Shown: positions 21,578-33,231 of the stretch, piece after piece
How positions within the stretch are numbered: position 1 is the first letter of the stretch
How the letters are laid out: each line of letters opens with the position of its first letter
From: Salvator merianae
Taxonomy: Eukaryota > Chordata > Lepidosauria > Squamata > Teiidae
DNA length: 64,000 nt
Direction: 5' to 3'
Assembly: GCA_003586115.2 (NCBI GenBank)
Contig: QVOM02000070.1
Coordinates: forward strand, 374,219-438,218
The notes under the pieces: model-generated
What the model was told of the DNA's origin: nothing
What the model saw: only the letters and a program-made list of their open reading frames with translations
Database searches by the model: none
Made by a program: the position numbers and the translations under genes

Positions 21578-21830
21578 CTGCCTTCAGAAGCACAAGACTA
21601 AGTGGACAATCGCACCCGACCCGACCCGACCAACCCGGAAAAGTAAAGAGAATAGAGAGGCGGCGGGGTGCCCCTCCTTTGCTTGACGAAGTAGAACAGA
21701 GAGCAAAGACCACACCCGAGCCAGCGCGGGCAGGTGAGAAACAGGTTTGGCTGCCGCAGGGAAAGGCAGGGCTTGACTCAGGTTGGCCCCTCGCGTTTTC
21801 TTTGCAAGGAAGCAGGCTGCCCCCCCCCGC
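21578..21830 (-). promoter_or_regulatory. possible CpG-island promoter and first non-coding exon
   Basis: A CpG-rich stretch at about 21,120-21,830 contrasts with its AT-richer surroundings. On the minus strand it holds a perfect donor (GGCAG|GTAAGT, junction at 21578/21577). No open frame of note continues through it, so a 5' UTR exon is the simplest reading. It would serve a minus-strand gene; FXYD3, whose start exon needs an upstream UTR exon, is the nearest candidate. The transcription start is not defined. Confidence 0.35.
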
Positions 21831-21927
21831 TAGATCTTTGAGCTACCTGGCCCATTGCAATTTGCACCTTGTGCCCGGGAAGCTTCAGTTTTCTTCCGTC
21901 CTTTCCCACGCACAAATGGTTGCCACT

Positions 21928-22132
21928 CACACCTAAGTTTTAATCCACCTTCAGTTCGCTTGCAGAATGGGAGAAAACATTGGCGAAGTGACTAGTCATC
22001 TTCTTTCCACGTTATTTAGCCCAAAGGTGGATTTTCTGAGTTAGATAATGCAAAAGGAAAACAGCTTGCCATTTTGCTGATGTGTTTTCTCACTCTGAAT
22101 ATAGACTGAAGCTGGATTAAAGCTTAGGTGTG
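21928..22132. mobile_element. palindromic MITE, CACACCTAAG family, copy 2
   Basis: Ends CACACCTAAGTTTTAATCC and GGATTAAAGCTTAGGTGTG form near-perfect inverted repeats. It adjoins the CpG-rich stretch. Confidence 0.82.
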
Positions 22133-22689
22133 AAAGTGGAATGGAACTGGATTAAAACTTTTGGCTCTTTTTCCCTGAGGCAGATGAACTTTGCAGAGCC
22201 CTAATAGTGTACCAACACCTGAGAAAAGAGGAGAGCCTTACGTGGCTAAAACGGGGCCTGGTGCCCCTACCTTTATGGAGTGGAGGGGAAGAAAGAACTC
22301 AAGGCATTGTATATCAGGCCATTTCTGCCCTTACTTCTGGGTCGGATTGGTCTTGGCGCGGAACAAGGCCATCTGCACTGGGACGGCCTGTTCCACATCA
22401 GCCCCATGCTGGCTCCAGTACTTGCGTCCATTTTGGAGCAAACGGAGGGGGCCTCCAAATGCCCGGGATGAATGTTCCTGGCCTTCGCACCTCCCAGGGG
22501 ATCCACGTCAGCGGCGCTCCTTGTAGTGCTGCCAAAATGGGTCCCCCATGGCATGCCAGACCATGGAGGTATGCTGCATGCGTACCTGTGCGGACAGAGC
22601 ATACTAGGAGCGGGCAGGGCCACAGCACCAGTGTGCAGAAGGGAGGCCCACGGGCCACTTCTTGGTCTGCTCTACCAGCCAGCATGGCA

Positions 22690-22840
22690 ATGCCCTTTTG
22701 CTCTTCTCCATTTGATTCTCCCAGCAACTTTGTGAAGCTGGGTGGGTGAGAAGAAGAGACTGGCCCAGGGTCAACCAGTGAGCTTCTACGACCCTGGGGA
22801 ATTTGACCCCAGTGACTTCCGGTCTGGCTGGGTTGCCATG
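22690..22840 (-). mobile_element. old SINE-like repeat, antisense
   Basis: GATTCTCCCAGCAACTTTGTG and GGCCCAGGGTCAACCAGTG resemble the reverse of the same SINE as at 10776. Diverged. Confidence 0.45.
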
Positions 22841-24058
22841 GCAGGATGGGAGTTATAGTTCAAGAACACCTAGAAGGCTTTGGGAATTGTCCTCCTTTTT
22901 GGGCTACAAATCCCAGAATCCTTGGCTACCTTAAAACAACAGCAACAACAACAAAACCCAGGAGGAGTCTTCTCTGTGGTTCCACCCACCTTATTGGAAT
23001 GCCTTCTCCTCTGCTATTCCTGGGGACCAGTCTCTTTAGCCCTGTGCAAATGTCCTCTTCCCTGACCTATCCAGTTTTTTAAATGTGTTTTCAGTTCTCG
23101 ATTTCCCTCCCCCGCTTTGTGTGGTTTTTGTTCTTGTCTTTAGTCTTTCTCGGGACCAACCGTCCAAACAAGGCGTTTTTCCAAAGTGTAAACATAAATA
23201 AACGAATGAGCGGCTTAGATTAAGTAGTCGCTGCAGCCGTCCTCGAAGCTTTGAAATCTTTTCCCTGCTGGCCCAGCCCTGTTAGCGAAAGCTTTAGCAC
23301 GTTCGTGTTAAGGAACAGAACCCGAGTGCCAGGCTGGCAAAGGCTGCAGCCACATTGTTCTTTCCGCATCCTTATCAGCCCTTGCTGGCTGCTGCAAATC
23401 GCAGAAGTTCCTGTGTAGAAACAGTGTCCCGTCCTGACACGGGCTGTTACCTTGCTGTTACCCGAGAGGCCGCTATGTCCCTCCCGCGGCTCTCTCCCTC
23501 AGATCCAGACTGGGCCAGAAGAAACCTTGTAATAAGATGCTGGACGTAAATGCAGAAGGCATCTAACGTGATGCAGACTTCCTCCTGCAGGCGCAAGGAA
23601 GCCTGGGAGCTATCTTTTAAGCTGGAGAACAGCCTCGGGTTTAGGCTGGGTTGTTGCACAATCCAGGTACTGCCTCCAGAACTGGACCCTTTCAAATGCA
23701 GTTATTTTTTTCTGCTCGTGGATGTATTCCCTTGGGGGGGGTAACGCTGGAGACAGGCTTGCTGGGGGTGGGGAGGGTTGTTGGGGAGCGTGTTGGTTTT
23801 GGGATCAATGGGTGGGACAGATCCATGGAGTTTTCCTGGCTAATACAGAAATGGTTTGCGGTGCCCTCCTTCTGGGGCGATGCTGGGAACCTCTGCTTCC
23901 CCGCTTCCCACCCCTGAGACCAGGCCCCAAAGAAATCAGGCATTCTCTTTGGTCTGCTGTTCCCTTTCTTCCCTGCCTCCTGGCCAATCAGAATGAGGGT
24001 TGCAAATGGCCCGGCCTTCTCCGGATAAAGTGAAGGAGATTGCCGGATCTTTGAACTC
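22841..24058. other. non-coding, nothing recognised
   Basis: Moderately GC-rich, with several chance frames under 155 codons. No gene family seen. Confidence 0.35.
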
Positions 24059-24310
24059 TTTATCTCAGACCTGGATGTAAAGTCCGAGGCTACAGTGGAA
24101 AAAAAAAAGGTTGCTCCAAAGCAGCTTAGAGGTGGTAACATCCACATGCTAGTGCCTCAATCCACATTAAAGGCCAGAAAAGGCACTTCCAGAATGCATT
24201 TTTTGATCTTTAATGTGGATTAGAGGTGGGATGGAAACGCTAGCATCTGCATGCTTCCACCTCTAAGCCACTTTTGAGCTGATTTTTTTAATAAAAAGTG
24301 TGCAGATGCT
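24059..24310. mobile_element. palindromic MITE, AATCCACATTAAAG family
   Basis: AATCCACATTAAAG and CTTTAATGTGGATT form 14-base arms around 24160-24222, with outer matches CTTAGAGGTGG and CCACCTCTAAG. Related copies are at 25806, 47965 and 59213. Confidence 0.65.
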
Positions 24311-24529
24311 TAGATACTAAATATTTCGGTGTGGAATGGTACAAGATTTGCTGTATCACTTGCCAGAAGTTTGTGCTTGGACATATTGCAGAAGTGTATT
24401 GTAATCCAAAGGCAAAAATTGCCCGAACATAAGCATTGTAAGATTATTCCAACAGTATGGCTACTTACTGTGGATAGGGAAGAGACACAGCAGCTAAAGG
24501 AAGTAATGCCAGGAGTCAAAATAGGCAAA

Positions 24530-24885
24530 GCTCAGAGATGTGCATGAACTTTTTTGGGGGGGCGGGGGGGAGTCAGTTTGAATCAAACCAAATCTTTAAG
24601 TGCTGCCTTGTTTGATTGAACTTTTTTGAACAGGTTTGATTGAACATCAAATCGGTTCAGGAAAAGAATCCATTAAAAAAGCCCTTTTAAAGGGCAAAAA
24701 AAGTGAACATGAGCTGTTCAGTTTGAACCATTTGTGTTCAGTTTAACCCCCTTGGTTTGGTTTGATTCAGACTGACTCCAGATGAACAGGGGGGGTTCAG
24801 TTCAAATTTAAACCTTTCAAACTCCCCATTTGAATCGAACCGGTTCGAAACAGAACAAGTTTGGCACATCTCTGCTAAGGATAGT
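24530..24885. mobile_element. long degenerate palindromic element
   Basis: It starts near AGAGATGTGCATGAAC and ends near TTGGCACATCTCT, with many GTTTGATT/AATCAAAC-type inverse pairs between. Similar ends bound 35600-35945 and 61141-61492. Confidence 0.55.
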
Positions 24886-25239
24886 CCTGCAGTTCTGTGC
24901 AAATGGAATGAAACGTGTCCAATCACCACCCTGGACAGAGGGGATTGGGCACACACTGGCCAACTCTGAATTACAGCAGCCATGACTGTAGATTCAAGCA
25001 CTGAACGACTGCTTGTGGCTGGGTGCTGTCCAACCTCAGCCTTTTGGGCCAGCCACACCTGCATTTGATGGGGTTACATTTTATATCCCCAGATAACATC
25101 TTTTTACTTGAGATGGCCCAAGAAGTGAGCAATCATAATAATTAAATAATATACTGTATCATTCAATGTGTTAATGGGGAGAGACTTCATGAATAGCACC
25201 AGTGGTATTGATGTGGGTCTGGACTGGTAGAATGTAGGT

Positions 25240-25505
25240 TTCCATGGCCAGTTTCAATCTCATTTGTAGTAATTTTTGGGCTGTTGTGCCATGTTCTATA
25301 GTTCTGAGAACTTAAGCTTTCGGTCATAGCTACGATGTCCATCTTCAGAGGGTTTGGCTTCCGGAAGAGTCAAAAACAACATCAGTTGTTTCCAGAAGTC
25401 AAATCCTCTGAAGATGGACATCGTAGCTATGTCCGGAAGCTTAAATCCTCAGAGGAACTATGGAATACGGCACAACAGCCCAAAAACTACTACAAATGGG
25501 TCAGG
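25240..25505. mobile_element. foldback repeat, probably Penelope-like, second copy
   Basis: Same arms as 3455-3727 (GGGCTGTTGTGCCATGTTC at left, its inverse at right). The left arm has a hammerhead-like core on the minus strand at 25318-25348; the right arm core is at 25408-25438 with GAAA changed to GGAA. Confidence 0.65.
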
Positions 25506-25805
25506 ATTGTGGGGTAGTAGAGGAGGGATAAAATTCTGATTGGATCTCCTTGAACTAAACCTGGACCCACCACACACTGGGTGAGCTAAGGCCAGGCTGT
25601 GCCTCTTAGCCTAAGCTTTTCTTTTAAAGAAGAGTGGGATATAAATTCCATAGACAGATAGATAGATCATAAAGTCACATGCTCAGAGAGGGGAAATTAC
25701 ATACGGCATTAAAGCAAAGAGCAGTTAAATTCCTTCCACCTAAAAAAAAAAAAAAAAAGGTTTTGGGACAGAGCAATTAAAACTTCAGTGTTATCCTGTA
25801 TAAGT

Positions 25806-26010
25806 AATGTTACATCCACATGGATGAAATAACTCGCCTGAAAGTGACTTAGAAATGGTAGCATGAAAATGCTACTGTTCTCGTCCCATCTCTAATCTAC
25901 ATTAAAGGTCTTTAAAAGTGCATTTTCTGGTCTTTAATATCAGTTAGAAGCACTAATGTGCTTTTAAGCCACCACTTTGCTTTTTTAAAAAAAATTGTAT
26001 GTACATGCAG
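25806..26010. mobile_element. palindromic MITE, AATCCACATTAAAG family, decayed
   Basis: CTAATCTACATTAAAGGTC and GTGCATTTTCTGGTCTTTAAT match the family core. The ends are decayed. Confidence 0.5.
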
Positions 26011-26439
26011 CTTTCATCTTGTACAAAATAGAACTGGGTAAATTCCAGTAAATACAGCTTTCATTTTACTGATACGTAAAATGAGACTTTTCTGTCTCAG
26101 GAAATCTTCTAATCTGTGTTAACTCTTAAGTAAAGCTTAAATGCATAGAACAGAAATTCACTGACCATTAACAGCATCAGCAGTTGTCCTAGCTTTGCTA
26201 TATCCATTCAGCCGTTTATAGCAGGAGAGGAAACAAAGGCCTAAACAAACAGAATTGAATTTCTAAAATTCCTTTGTCGAAGAAAAGTGGCTTCAGGTCA
26301 GAAGAGAGGGCTGTGGAATAGATGGGATATCCTTGTAGGGTGAACATGCCAAAACATATATATGGATACAATCTGACATCAGCAGTGCTGGATTTAGAAA
26401 GCCTCCACAAACAAGGGGGCTGAATTTCATTTTCAGAAT

Positions 26440-26575
26440 GCCTGCTGGTTGCTGCTGTTGGATACCACTGAGTTGTGGCTGACTTCTGGTTGACTGTACA
26501 GGCTGGGGATTGAACTGGTAACTCTCTGCTTTTCAGGCAGGTTGCTCTGTCACTGAGCTACAGCCTCTCCTGTCT
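26440..26575 (-). mobile_element. tRNA-derived SINE, antisense
   Basis: The reverse complement reads GGAGAGGCTGTAGCTCAGTG, then CCAGTTCAATCCCCAGCC (B box), and ends in the GTCAGCCACAACTCAGTGG tail. Confidence 0.8.
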
Positions 26576-27064
26576 CGATTAAGGCTTAACAAATGTGTGC
26601 ATAATCCATTCTGCAGATATCTGACAAAAAGCACCATGTAGCCCCTATCAAATACGATATAGACTGAGGCCAAAACATGGACAGAGTGCAGAAATAATCA
26701 ATTATCAAGGTCAGCACCCAGGCAAACCAGATGTATCTGGGCTAGCCAGGCATCTGTAGTGGCTTCTGGGTCCCTGGCAGAAAGCCTGATTTGCCCAATG
26801 TAGCCAGTCTTTCAGTAGGGTCACTTTTCCTGCGGGTGGTTTTGCACAGAACTGAAGCCTTACAGTGATGTATCTTACCTGATGCTGCCTCTCCCTGTTC
26901 AGACCCACTTTCTTGTAGCTGCCTTGCCCCCTCCTCCACAAGCCACAGTGGCCACGAGTCACCACCGGGTTCTACCCTTAAGTGCTAATGGGTATCAGGT
27001 GGCCAAGAACTACAAAATACTTGCAGTTTAAGACAACCTAACTAGACATTTCATTTGAGGCATT

Positions 27065-27398
27065 CTAAGGGAGGGGCTGCAGCTCAGTGGTAACACAAGC
27101 AGCCTGGAAAGCAGAGGGCTGCTGGTTTGATCCCCAGCCTCTCCCTGGAAGTAAGCAATGGCAAACCACCTCTGTATCTCTGCCAAGAAAACTGCATAGA
27201 GGTGCCCATGGAGTCCGGGGGTGACTGTAGCTCCGTGGTAATGCAAGCAGCCTGAAAAGCAGAGGGTCCCCAGTTTGATCCTCAACCTCTCCTTGGAAAA
27301 AGGCAATGACAAACCACTTCTGTATCTCTGCCAAGAAAACTGCATAGAAGCGCCCATGCAATCAACCAGGAGTCAGTCATGACTCAGTGTGGCAAATG
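27065..27398 (+). mobile_element. tandem dimer of tRNA-derived SINE
   Basis: Two copies lie head to tail: 27065-27217 and 27218-27398. Both have A and B boxes, the body GCAATGGCAAACCACCTCTG (or a close variant) and GCCAAGAAAACTGCATAG. Only the second has the 3' tail ending CAGTCATGACTCAGTG. Confidence 0.85.
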
Positions 27399-27690
27399 TA
27401 TTTATTTTTATTTATTTTATTGCATTTTTATCCCACCCTATACCCAAAGGGCTCAAGGTAGATTACAACATTAAAAACCAAATATAAAAATGAGTATACT
27501 ACAAACATAACAATGTCTGAAAATGGGGAGGTAAAGCTGTCTCCTTATTTAGCCAAAGGGCTGGGCAAAGAGGTGCATCTTCACTGCTTTCCTAAACATG
27601 TAAAGTGAAGGTACCTGGCGCACCTCAGGGCAAAGACTATTCCATAATCTGGGAGCCATCACTGAGAAGGCCCTATCACATATTCACATA
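27399..27690 (+). repeat. interspersed repeat, family unresolved
   Basis: A TTTATTTTATT tract is followed by TTATCCCACCCTATACCC and then GGGCAAAGAGGTGCATCTTC and GAGCCATCACTGAGAAGGCC, a composite phrase common in reptile repeats. Confidence 0.5.
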
Positions 27691-27738
27691 GCTTTTTTCC
27701 TGAGATCAACTTTTTCAGGAAACAGCATCTCTGATTTT

Positions 27739-27860
27739 GGTCCTTTCTGTACTGGGATATAATCCTTTCTAGATTATATCCCACCTGGAGTCTACCATAT
27801 GTGGATGGCACGTCCTTATTCAGCAATGTAATCCAGAATAAGGCCCAGTGCAGAAAGGAC
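27739..27860. mobile_element. palindromic MITE, GGGCCTTTCTGCACT family
   Basis: Ends GGTCCTTTCTGTACTGG and CCCAGTGCAGAAAGGAC are inverse, with TTT on both sides. Inner ATAATCCTTTCTAGATTAT is also palindromic. Confidence 0.7.
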
Positions 27861-28216
27861 TTTGTCTCAGCACCACCCCTCATGAAAAGCCAAGAATTGT
27901 AACATAAAATGATTCTACCTGTCTTACCACAGCCCTCAACAACAGTTAACATAACCACATCCAAAACCATGGAACAGAACTGGGTCATCACAGTAATGAT
28001 GCATAAAGTTCTTTTTTTAAAAAAAAAATGAAAACTGCTGATCCTAGAAACATTTACTCGAAATTAAATCTCATTAAATAATGGTGCTATAATATCAAAA
28101 ATGTATTGCCTAGAAAGAGAAATAACAGAAAGAAACAGAAAAGGCTGTTGTTTCTAATTCCAGATGAACGTAAGCAGGTTTGAAAAAAAACCCAACAACC
28201 ACAAAAAAATCCCTAA

Positions 28217-29289
28217 GGCCGCGGTCGGACATCGTCAATGTAATCCGTATAGAAGAGTACATGCAGTGAATTCGTCTTCTGGTCATTCCCACAGTTACAA
28301 TTTAACACGGAGTCAATTCGTACTTGCCCGTTCCCACACTGATATTTCCCGTGCTTGGCAGTACCCTTTCTGCCTCCACCCCTCGTCAAATTCTCCTCCC
28401 TATGCAGTCAGTGATTGGCTGCAGTCCCAACGTTCAAACCTTGACGTCACAGGGGCGGGAAAGTCAAGCTCCGCTCTCTGCATGTCCCCACTGCTGCCTC
28501 AGAACATGGATTAACTTGGCAGCATTACTAGTCATTCGCCATTTGCTCCTCCCTGCAGCCTCTGTCTACCGAAGCAGAACTTAAAAACTACGTTCACTTT
28601 AAAACTATGAACTTTAAAAAACTAAGCTTTTGAAATGCGCAGTTCTGCTATCCTGCTGTTTCACTTTAACTAAGCTTTTGAAATGCAGAGTTCTGCTATC
28701 CTGCTGATTCACTTTAGCGCAACTGCGCAATTTAAAAGTAGCGGGAGAGGTCCATAACAAAGGGAAAAAGTGGGGAGGGAACGTGGGGGGGGCTCGACTA
28801 TTTTTAACTGTGTGCTGACCAGGCAAAACTCCAAACAGGCGCAGTTTATTTTTTCCTTTAAAGAGCAGACGGAAGTGGAGAAAGCCTTTAATTTCTTCCT
28901 GGCAGGACCGCAGCTTAGCGAAGAAGGAGGACGATTTCTTTTCCCCTGGCAGCGAGGGAAGGGGGGATAATGGAGGCAGAGGAAACTAATGTGCTTCCTG
29001 CCCACCCACAAAGTCTGTCATTGGACGGCACAAAATGGGGATCCCTCCCTCTGCACGCCCCCCAAAACAGTACGGTCCCTCTCAAATAATCGCTTTCCCC
29101 GTGCCCACAGCACAAAGTAAAGCGCGCTAGCGATCTGGAACGGCTTGAGAGTTCATTAAATCCGAAGACAAAGTAATCCGGATTTCGCCAATTTAATCCA
29201 TAAAAATTACGGAACGGCAAGATCATGTCGGGACAGCGGGAACTGAAGACGGCCTGTAAACTGATTAAATGCCGTGTCGGAACGCAGCC
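28217..29289. mobile_element. non-autonomous Harbinger-like DNA transposon, copy 1
   Basis: 1,073 bp flanked by TAA on both sides. Ends GGCCGCGGTCGGACATCG and CGTGTCGGAACGCAGCC are inverse. There is no transposase frame. The interior is CpG-rich and holds ATTGG (28414), TGACGTCA (28442-28449) and GGGGCGGG (28452-28459). A second copy in the same orientation lies at 41664-42886. Confidence 0.8.
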
Positions 29290-29292
29290 TAA

Positions 29293-29948
29293 GTGAACTT
29301 TTGCCAAGTTACACTTCCCCAAATATTAGATTCTCTGCAAATCCAGAAATCCCATGCGGAGACAGCAACCTTGTATCGATAGCATCCATTTCTTTTACAG
29401 TATTTATCCTTTTTCCAGTACAAAACAATTGAGACAGGCATAAGGAGAAAGGAGGAGAGGATTCAAGCTTTGGTGCTGCCTACTTTGGCTTATAGGCTCT
29501 GCTTCTCAAAGAAGCTCATTCAGATGAAATTAAAAAAAAAACCTGCTTTATAGGCCCAGCCACTCTTGCTACAAGCCCATCCCTCTCCCTTCCTTTGCTA
29601 TCTAGAAGAGTCTTCAGTTAACGAAAGCTGGCCGAGAATTTGCACACTGAGATAGAGAAAACAATGAGCAAAGTTAATGTTGATGCCTGGGGCTTAAATT
29701 TTGACAGGCACATTGTTTCCCTGTTAGCTAAGCCACCAGCTGCGATTTGCATCAGGGTCAGGAGGCAGTTCAAACAATCGGATAAAAAAAAAAAGATGTG
29801 TAACAAGATTGCGATAACCAATATGGAGTGCCCATCTCTTTGCAAAGCCTGCACATACACAGATCATCCATTTATGGCATCTGAGGAAATCCCATGGTTT
29901 GATTTTTGCCAGGCTAATGCTATAGAGGATCACCTCACCCGGGGCCCA
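29293..29948. other. non-coding, nothing recognised
   Basis: No gene or repeat family identified; one short A run near 29787. Confidence 0.35.
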
Positions 29949-29950
29949 GG

Positions 29951-30142
29951 CACACCTAAGTTTTAATCCAGCTTCAGTCCACTTTTGGATTGAAAGAACG
30001 CATCAGCAAAGTGACTAATCATTTTCTTTTCACATTATCTAACCCAACATTAGATAAAGCAGAAAGAAAACATCTCATTACTTCACTGACGTGTTCTCTC
30101 AGTCTGAACATGGACCGAAGCTGGATTAAAACTCAGGTGTAA
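29951..30142. mobile_element. palindromic MITE, CACACCTAAG family, copy 3
   Basis: Starts CACACCTAAGTTTTAATCC and ends GGATTAAAACTCAGGTGT. GGGCCCAGG before and CTGGATCC after suggest the true termini lie slightly further out. Confidence 0.8.
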
Positions 30143-31220
30143 CTGGATCCCTAGAGGACTTTGCAGTGCTGATGAAAGGCCTGTGATGTTGGATGAAGAT
30201 GAGACAGCAAACCCATTCACAGATGTGGCTAACACTTGCCAAGTAAGTTTTTAAAAACCTTTGATACGTTTCAAGGAATTCCCTTTGAGAATTGCGATTC
30301 TCTCCTCAATGCTGGCTCACTTAAGGGATGTTATAAAAAAAGGCTTAGAACCACAGATTTTGGTAGTTGGAAGGGACCACAAAGCTATTCCAGCTCTTTG
30401 CGCTGCCTGAGAAAGCAAATTAAGTAGTGTTTGGGAATGCAAATTAGTTGACAGCTGACTATCTAGTCTTATAGCTTCTCTTTTTTCCCCAAACTTAAAA
30501 TATACATGCTCTGATGTACTGCCTTGGGATTATTTTTAGGGGCTTTTGAGCAGCAAGAGTGTCAGTTTTGGGGATGTTCTTCTTGATTTTTAGTGCAAAT
30601 CGTATTCATTTAAAAAATCAATAGGCAATCTATGCTGTTTGTGAGCTTGCTGAATGATTGATTTTAAAAAAACTGAAGGTAAGTTAAACTAAAAACTAAA
30701 GCAGCATTGTCCTTTGCACAAACTACTGATTGCGAAAGTCCAGGAAAGAGATGGAGTTTGCACAAAGGAGTCTTTTCAGAAGCAATTTCAGATAATAACA
30801 CCAAATACTGGTAGCAGTATCCCTGTTGGCAACACAATATAGTATAATCCCAACTGGCCTGCTTTTCAGTAGAGGTGTGCAGCATGCAGTATCAAATGTT
30901 TCACAAAATGCTCAGTGAGAACCTTACCTTGGTTCTCTTGGTTACCTTGAGCTTAGTGAGGACCTTACCTTGATTCTCTGGTTACATTGTTCCTGCCTTG
31001 CCCCCTGCCAGCATTCTCAGAGTCTTGAGGGGCAGGTAAAAGCATTGTTGCATTGCAATGTGTGATGAGGTCACTGCACACCAATGCACATTTGGGGGCC
31101 CATCAGGCCCTTGTCAGCCTTCTTTTTCAGTGGCTTTGGAGACTGTAATGTGAGCTGTTCCGTGCATAGTGTGAAGAGCATTTTCTCTCTCTCTCAAGCC
31201 TTGGAGGTAAATCAAGATAG
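30143..31220. other. non-coding; one short CR1 end
   Basis: 30345-30400 contains GGTAGTTGGAAGGGACCAC, the reverse of a CR1 terminus. The rest is unrecognised. Confidence 0.4.
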
Positions 31221-31224
31221 ACCC

Positions 31225-31580
31225 CGTCCAGACAGGACCTAAAACATGGGATTATCCCAGAGCTACATTGGGATTGCCATACATATCTGTGGCAATCCCA
31301 GCATAACCCTGGGAAAAGCGGTAGAATCTGCATTATCACTATTCAGGGAAAATCAACTCCCATTGCGGGTTTTCCCCGAATAGCAGTATTCTGTCTGGAA
31401 GCTTGCTTGCAGGATCTTTCCTGATGAAAATGGCCCCTGCACATGTGCAGGGCTGAAACCAAGGCAAGAATGGCCACTGTGCATGTGCAAGGGCTGGTGT
31501 TTGTGCACTTCCAGATATTTTGCGCCATCAAAATACCAGAAGTAGCCGCCTCGCCATCACGGGAGCAAGCGTCTAGAAAA
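31225..31580. mobile_element. Harbinger-like MITE, relative of 4199
   Basis: CCGTCCAGACAGG, then GGGATTGCCATACATATCTG and its inverse, the AATCAACTCCCATTGCGGG hairpin, TGCACATGTGCAGGGC and the CATCAAAATACC block occur in the same order as at 45893. Confidence 0.65.
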
Positions 31581-32744
31581 CTCCCATGCTTGGCCTATAG
31601 TCTTTCCCTTCAGTTCAACAGGGACAGCGAGAGGCTACAGTGAAGTGCAAACAAGCTCTAACGTTTTCCTCTCACCATCTGGGGAGAGTCTTGGAGACAA
31701 GAAACAAAACACTTGTAATGGTATGGCAGCACTGGTGAAAGATCAGATGCAGGAACAGCTGTAACATAATAATTCCGCCCATAAAGGGAACAATTTGTAT
31801 CCCTTGCTTGATTATGTTGTTTCTGTAAACACTTCAGCACAATGATAGGTTGGAGCAAGCAAGCGATTGCTGTGCCGCCTTCAGGCGGGGACGGGGAGGC
31901 TCTGAGGTTCAGACACCTTTAAATTCATCAGTGCAGCTCACATGAGCCTAGAAAGCAACTTCCAAGGAACTGTCAACAAAACCCTTGCGTCTTGTCAAAC
32001 TGTGTCTATCCGGTAGCAACTGGTGTGCAGCTATGGAGAAAAGAGGCTGACTGCTGATTTAGTTCCTGGAGAAAGGAAACTGTAGCACAGCCCAGTCTGC
32101 CTCTGGCGCTTACCTGCAAACCAGGACAAGGGGCCACAAAATCCACTTCTGGGCCTCCCTGGTCAGCACATTAGTACAGATCTGTGAGGCCCTGTCCATT
32201 GCTGCAACCTTCCGTCTGCACTGGATGGAGCATAATCCCAATCAAGGAGGTCCTGATCAGGGTTACCAGTAGACTTCAATATTGAGGTCTACCTGCAGAC
32301 CAGCGTGGTCTAATCTGGAACAGGCAGGCAAGCAGAGAGCACACCTCCATATTCCCAATTACTGGAGGACCCATTTTGGTGGTGCACCAAAGTACATTGC
32401 CAAAATACGTTCCCCGGTGGTTCTGAGGCTAGGAACTTTCATTCCTCGCTCTTTGGAACACTAGAAGTCCAGCCCCGAAGCTTTTTGGGACTGGGGCAGA
32501 GGCTGATCTGGACCACTGCTGTTGTGCACTCCATTTCATGGTCCAAAGCAGTGGCCCTGCCTGGTCCAGACCCACTGGTTCAGACCATAGAGAAGTGAGT
32601 GCAGAAAGACCTTCAGTTCGTTTTCTTCAAAGGTCAATGTCAGATCACCACTCACCCCCTTGCACTTACACATCAGGCACTGTTGGTCCCACCAGTAGTA
32701 AACATATCATCACATGAGCACGGTTGCCTTGGACCATAAATGGC
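31581..32744. other. non-coding, nothing recognised
   Basis: No gene or clear repeat family seen. Confidence 0.35.
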
Positions 32745-32957
32745 TCTGTTGTAAAAGTGCAGAGCAGTGATTAGAGTACTGGACTAGTTCCAAGGAATCG
32801 CAGGATGTGAAGAACACTGGACGACTCTGGGTCTGTCATTGCTTCTCCATCTCACTTACCTCACAGGGTTATTGTGAAATGGAAGAAGAGGGAAGGAGAA
32901 GAATGGGCACAGCTTTGGGCAGGATACAAAATACATAAATCCAGTTTAAACCCATTT
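32745..32957 (+). mobile_element. Sauria-SINE-like element, decayed
   Basis: It has the tRNA-like head GTGATTAGAGTACTGGACTA, then CTTACCTCACAGGGTTATTG and a GGGCAGGATACAAAATACA tail, the order known for Sauria SINEs of squamates. Confidence 0.65.
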
Positions 32958-33231
32958 TCAGAAAATGCCTCTGACTACGTGAGCTGTTTTAGCCTTATCA
33001 GCTGGATGGATATCCTTTTGGAACTAGCTATAACCAACAAATGATGGTACCATTCCCCTCAGTTTAATGTCTTGCGTTGTTTCCAGTTTTGAGCAATAAT
33101 GAAGTGAGATTTTATATACAGGCAAGGGATCGCCTTTTCATCTGCAGTGGCACATTCAATTTTTTCCCATCCATCCGGCCCTTCCTGCATTTATATGACT
33201 ATCCTGTAATGGCCTCTGAAATAAGACACAA

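Noticed and set aside
21340..22749. Plus-strand frames of 180-198 codons
   Set aside because: They lie in GC-rich DNA with few stops, overlap in several frames and resemble no family.
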